In this document: positions 5,421 through 6,102 of the stretch, piece by piece
Layout: each line of letters begins with the position of its first letter
Position numbering within the stretch: the stretch's first letter is position 1
Translations under genes and position numbers: made by a program
Assembly: GCA_030679635.1 (NCBI GenBank)
Contig: JAUXSZ010000208.1
Coordinates: 1 to 6,102 of the forward strand
From: Sulfuricurvum sp.
Lineage (GTDB): Bacteria; Campylobacterota; Campylobacteria; Campylobacterales; Sulfurimonadaceae
DNA length: 6,102 nt
Direction of reading: 5' to 3'
The notes under the pieces: model-generated
What the model saw: the letters and a program-made list of their open reading frames with translations, nothing else
Told to the model about the DNA's origin: nothing
Databases searched by the model: none

Positions 5421-6102
5421 TAATGACTTCTTTGAATCACGGATGTGATAATGGCACGCAAAGCATCCTCATCACCAATGACGCTAAGTGCTTCATCGCA
5501 AAGATCCTGCGCTCTCATGTACGAACGCTCAATAATAGCATGTTCTTTCATCGCATTTGCAAGCCACTGCTTCTCTGAGATTTCCAGTATCCGCCCGTGA
5601 TATCCGATCAGTTTCTCTTTTCCTGCATCATCCAAAACGTCATATAAATCCATATAGGGAAGCGTTGTCTTTCCCTCAACAAAATCATTCAAAGCAGGTT
5701 TCCCCAGTGTTGCTTCATCGCCGACAATGTCCAAAATATCATCAACAATTTGAAAAGCCAATCCCAAGTTTTTACCGTATACGCCATACGATACAGCATC
5801 TTTGCCCTCAAGTAACGCGGCACAATAGGCGCAAGATTCAATAAGCGTTGCTGTTTTCAAATAGAGCATCTTGAGATAGAGATCACGGTCAAGATTGAAC
5901 TGCTCTGCCATCTCAACATCCATCATCTCCCCGATCGAAAGACGCGTAACCGATTCGGCAATCGTTCTGGCAATCTCAGGAGCAAATGAGGTAAGTGAAC
6001 TAAAGGCTTTGGAGTAGAGAATATCCCCCAGCATGATGGCCACTTTACTGCCATGCGTTGCATTCACCGACTCAACACCCCGACGAAGCATCGCGTCATC
6101 GA
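5420..6102 (-). CDS. Trans-polyprenyl diphosphate synthase (5' end beyond window)
   Basis: This enzyme extends an allylic diphosphate with isopentenyl diphosphate units to make the isoprenoid tail of quinones. About 226 C-terminal codons are visible. The reading frame is open to the window edge, where it reads DDAMLRRG. The first D here is probably the last Asp of the first Asp-rich motif (DDxxD), so about 70-90 residues are missing upstream, and the ATG at 6091 is internal. Also seen are SVNATHG, MLGDILYSKAF, SIGEMMDVE, LKTATLIESC, and the second Asp-rich motif FQIVDDILDIVGD (Asp codons at about 5741-5743 through 5729-5731). GKPALNDFVEGKTTLPYM follows. This identifies the E-type polyprenyl synthase family (IspB/GerC/HepT relatives). 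Product chain length cannot be read, because the residues before the first Asp motif that set it are outside the window; a C30 tail for menaquinone-6 would suit Campylobacterota. Its stop overlaps the hemA start (TAATG). Confidence 0.93.
   Translation of the reverse strand, partial: DDAMLRRGVESVNATHGSKVAIMLGDILYSKAFSSLTSFAPEIARTIAESVTRLSIGEMMDVEMAEQFNLDRDLYLKMLYLKTATLIESCAYCAALLEGKDAVSYGVYGKNLGLAFQIVDDILDIVGDEATLGKPALNDFVEGKTTLPYMDLYDVLDDAGKEKLIGYHGRILEISEKQWLANAMKEHAIIERSYMRAQDLCDEALSVIGDEDALRAIITSVIQRSH
5427..5433 (-). promoter_or_regulatory. Probable ribosome-binding site for hemA
   Basis: AAAGAAG in the last codons of the prenyl synthase gene sits 6 bases before the hemA ATG. The match to AGGAGG is only partial. 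Position and the overlapping stop/start suggest translational coupling with the upstream gene. Confidence 0.45.

Larger units (their letters stand above)
1..6102 (-). other. Single dense operon of haem, quinone, tRNA-charging and thiol-redox genes
   Basis: All seven genes point the same way with no gap over a few bases: one-base overlaps at 5420 and 4137, four-base overlaps at 2434-2437 and 280-283, a 47-base overlap at 2021-2067, and a 3-base gap at 1228-1230. No room exists for a separate terminator or a conventional intergenic promoter, and I saw none inside genes. Co-transcription is therefore a strong inference. The true promoter lies beyond 6102 and the terminator beyond position 1. Confidence 0.85.

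Noticed and set aside
6059..6091. ATG at 6091 as the true start of the prenyl synthase
   Set aside because: The open frame continues to the window edge and the codons before the ATG (D-D-A) match the end of the first Asp-rich motif, so the ATG is internal and the gene is cut by the window.
1..6102. Search for tRNA/rRNA genes, CRISPR arrays, insertion sequences, riboswitches or hairpin-plus-T-run terminators
   Set aside because: Nothing convincing was seen on either strand. The window is almost entirely covered by overlapping conserved coding sequences.

Overview
The window is a compact stretch of bacterial chromosome in which every recognisable gene lies on the minus strand. It runs, in transcription order (right to left): polyprenyl diphosphate synthase (5' end cut off) - hemA - proS - fxsA-family membrane gene - DsbC-like periplasmic thiol:disulfide protein - hemC - ubiD-like decarboxylase (3' end cut off). 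The order prenyl synthase-hemA-proS-(membrane protein)-hemC-ubiD is, from memory, the arrangement found in Campylobacterota such as Campylobacter jejuni. With the protein sequences and the intermediate GC content, it suggests a free-living member of that phylum, of the Sulfuricurvum/Sulfurimonas type. The phylum is fairly secure; the genus is a guess.

The packing is extreme. prenyl synthase/hemA and hemA/proS share one base (TAATG), proS/fxsA and hemC/ubiD share four (ATGA), fxsA and the dsb gene overlap by about 47 bases, and dsb/hemC are separated by about 3 bases. No promoter, terminator, RNA gene, repeat array, mobile element or stretch of non-coding DNA is visible. This is best read as the middle of one polycistronic, translationally coupled operon whose promoter and terminator lie outside the window.

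Functionally the genes serve respiration and translation. HemA and HemC catalyse an early step and a middle step of tetrapyrrole (haem) synthesis from glutamyl-tRNA. The prenyl synthase at one end and the UbiD-like decarboxylase at the other fit side-chain supply and late ring decarboxylation in (mena)quinone synthesis. ProRS charges tRNA-Pro. The DsbC-like protein would work on cysteines in the periplasm, and the FxsA-family protein is an inner-membrane protein of unknown role.

I see no sign of a novel defence, mobile or regulatory system. The points most worth a second look are the DsbC-like gene whose signal peptide is encoded inside the tail of fxsA, and the joint haem/quinone character of the operon.
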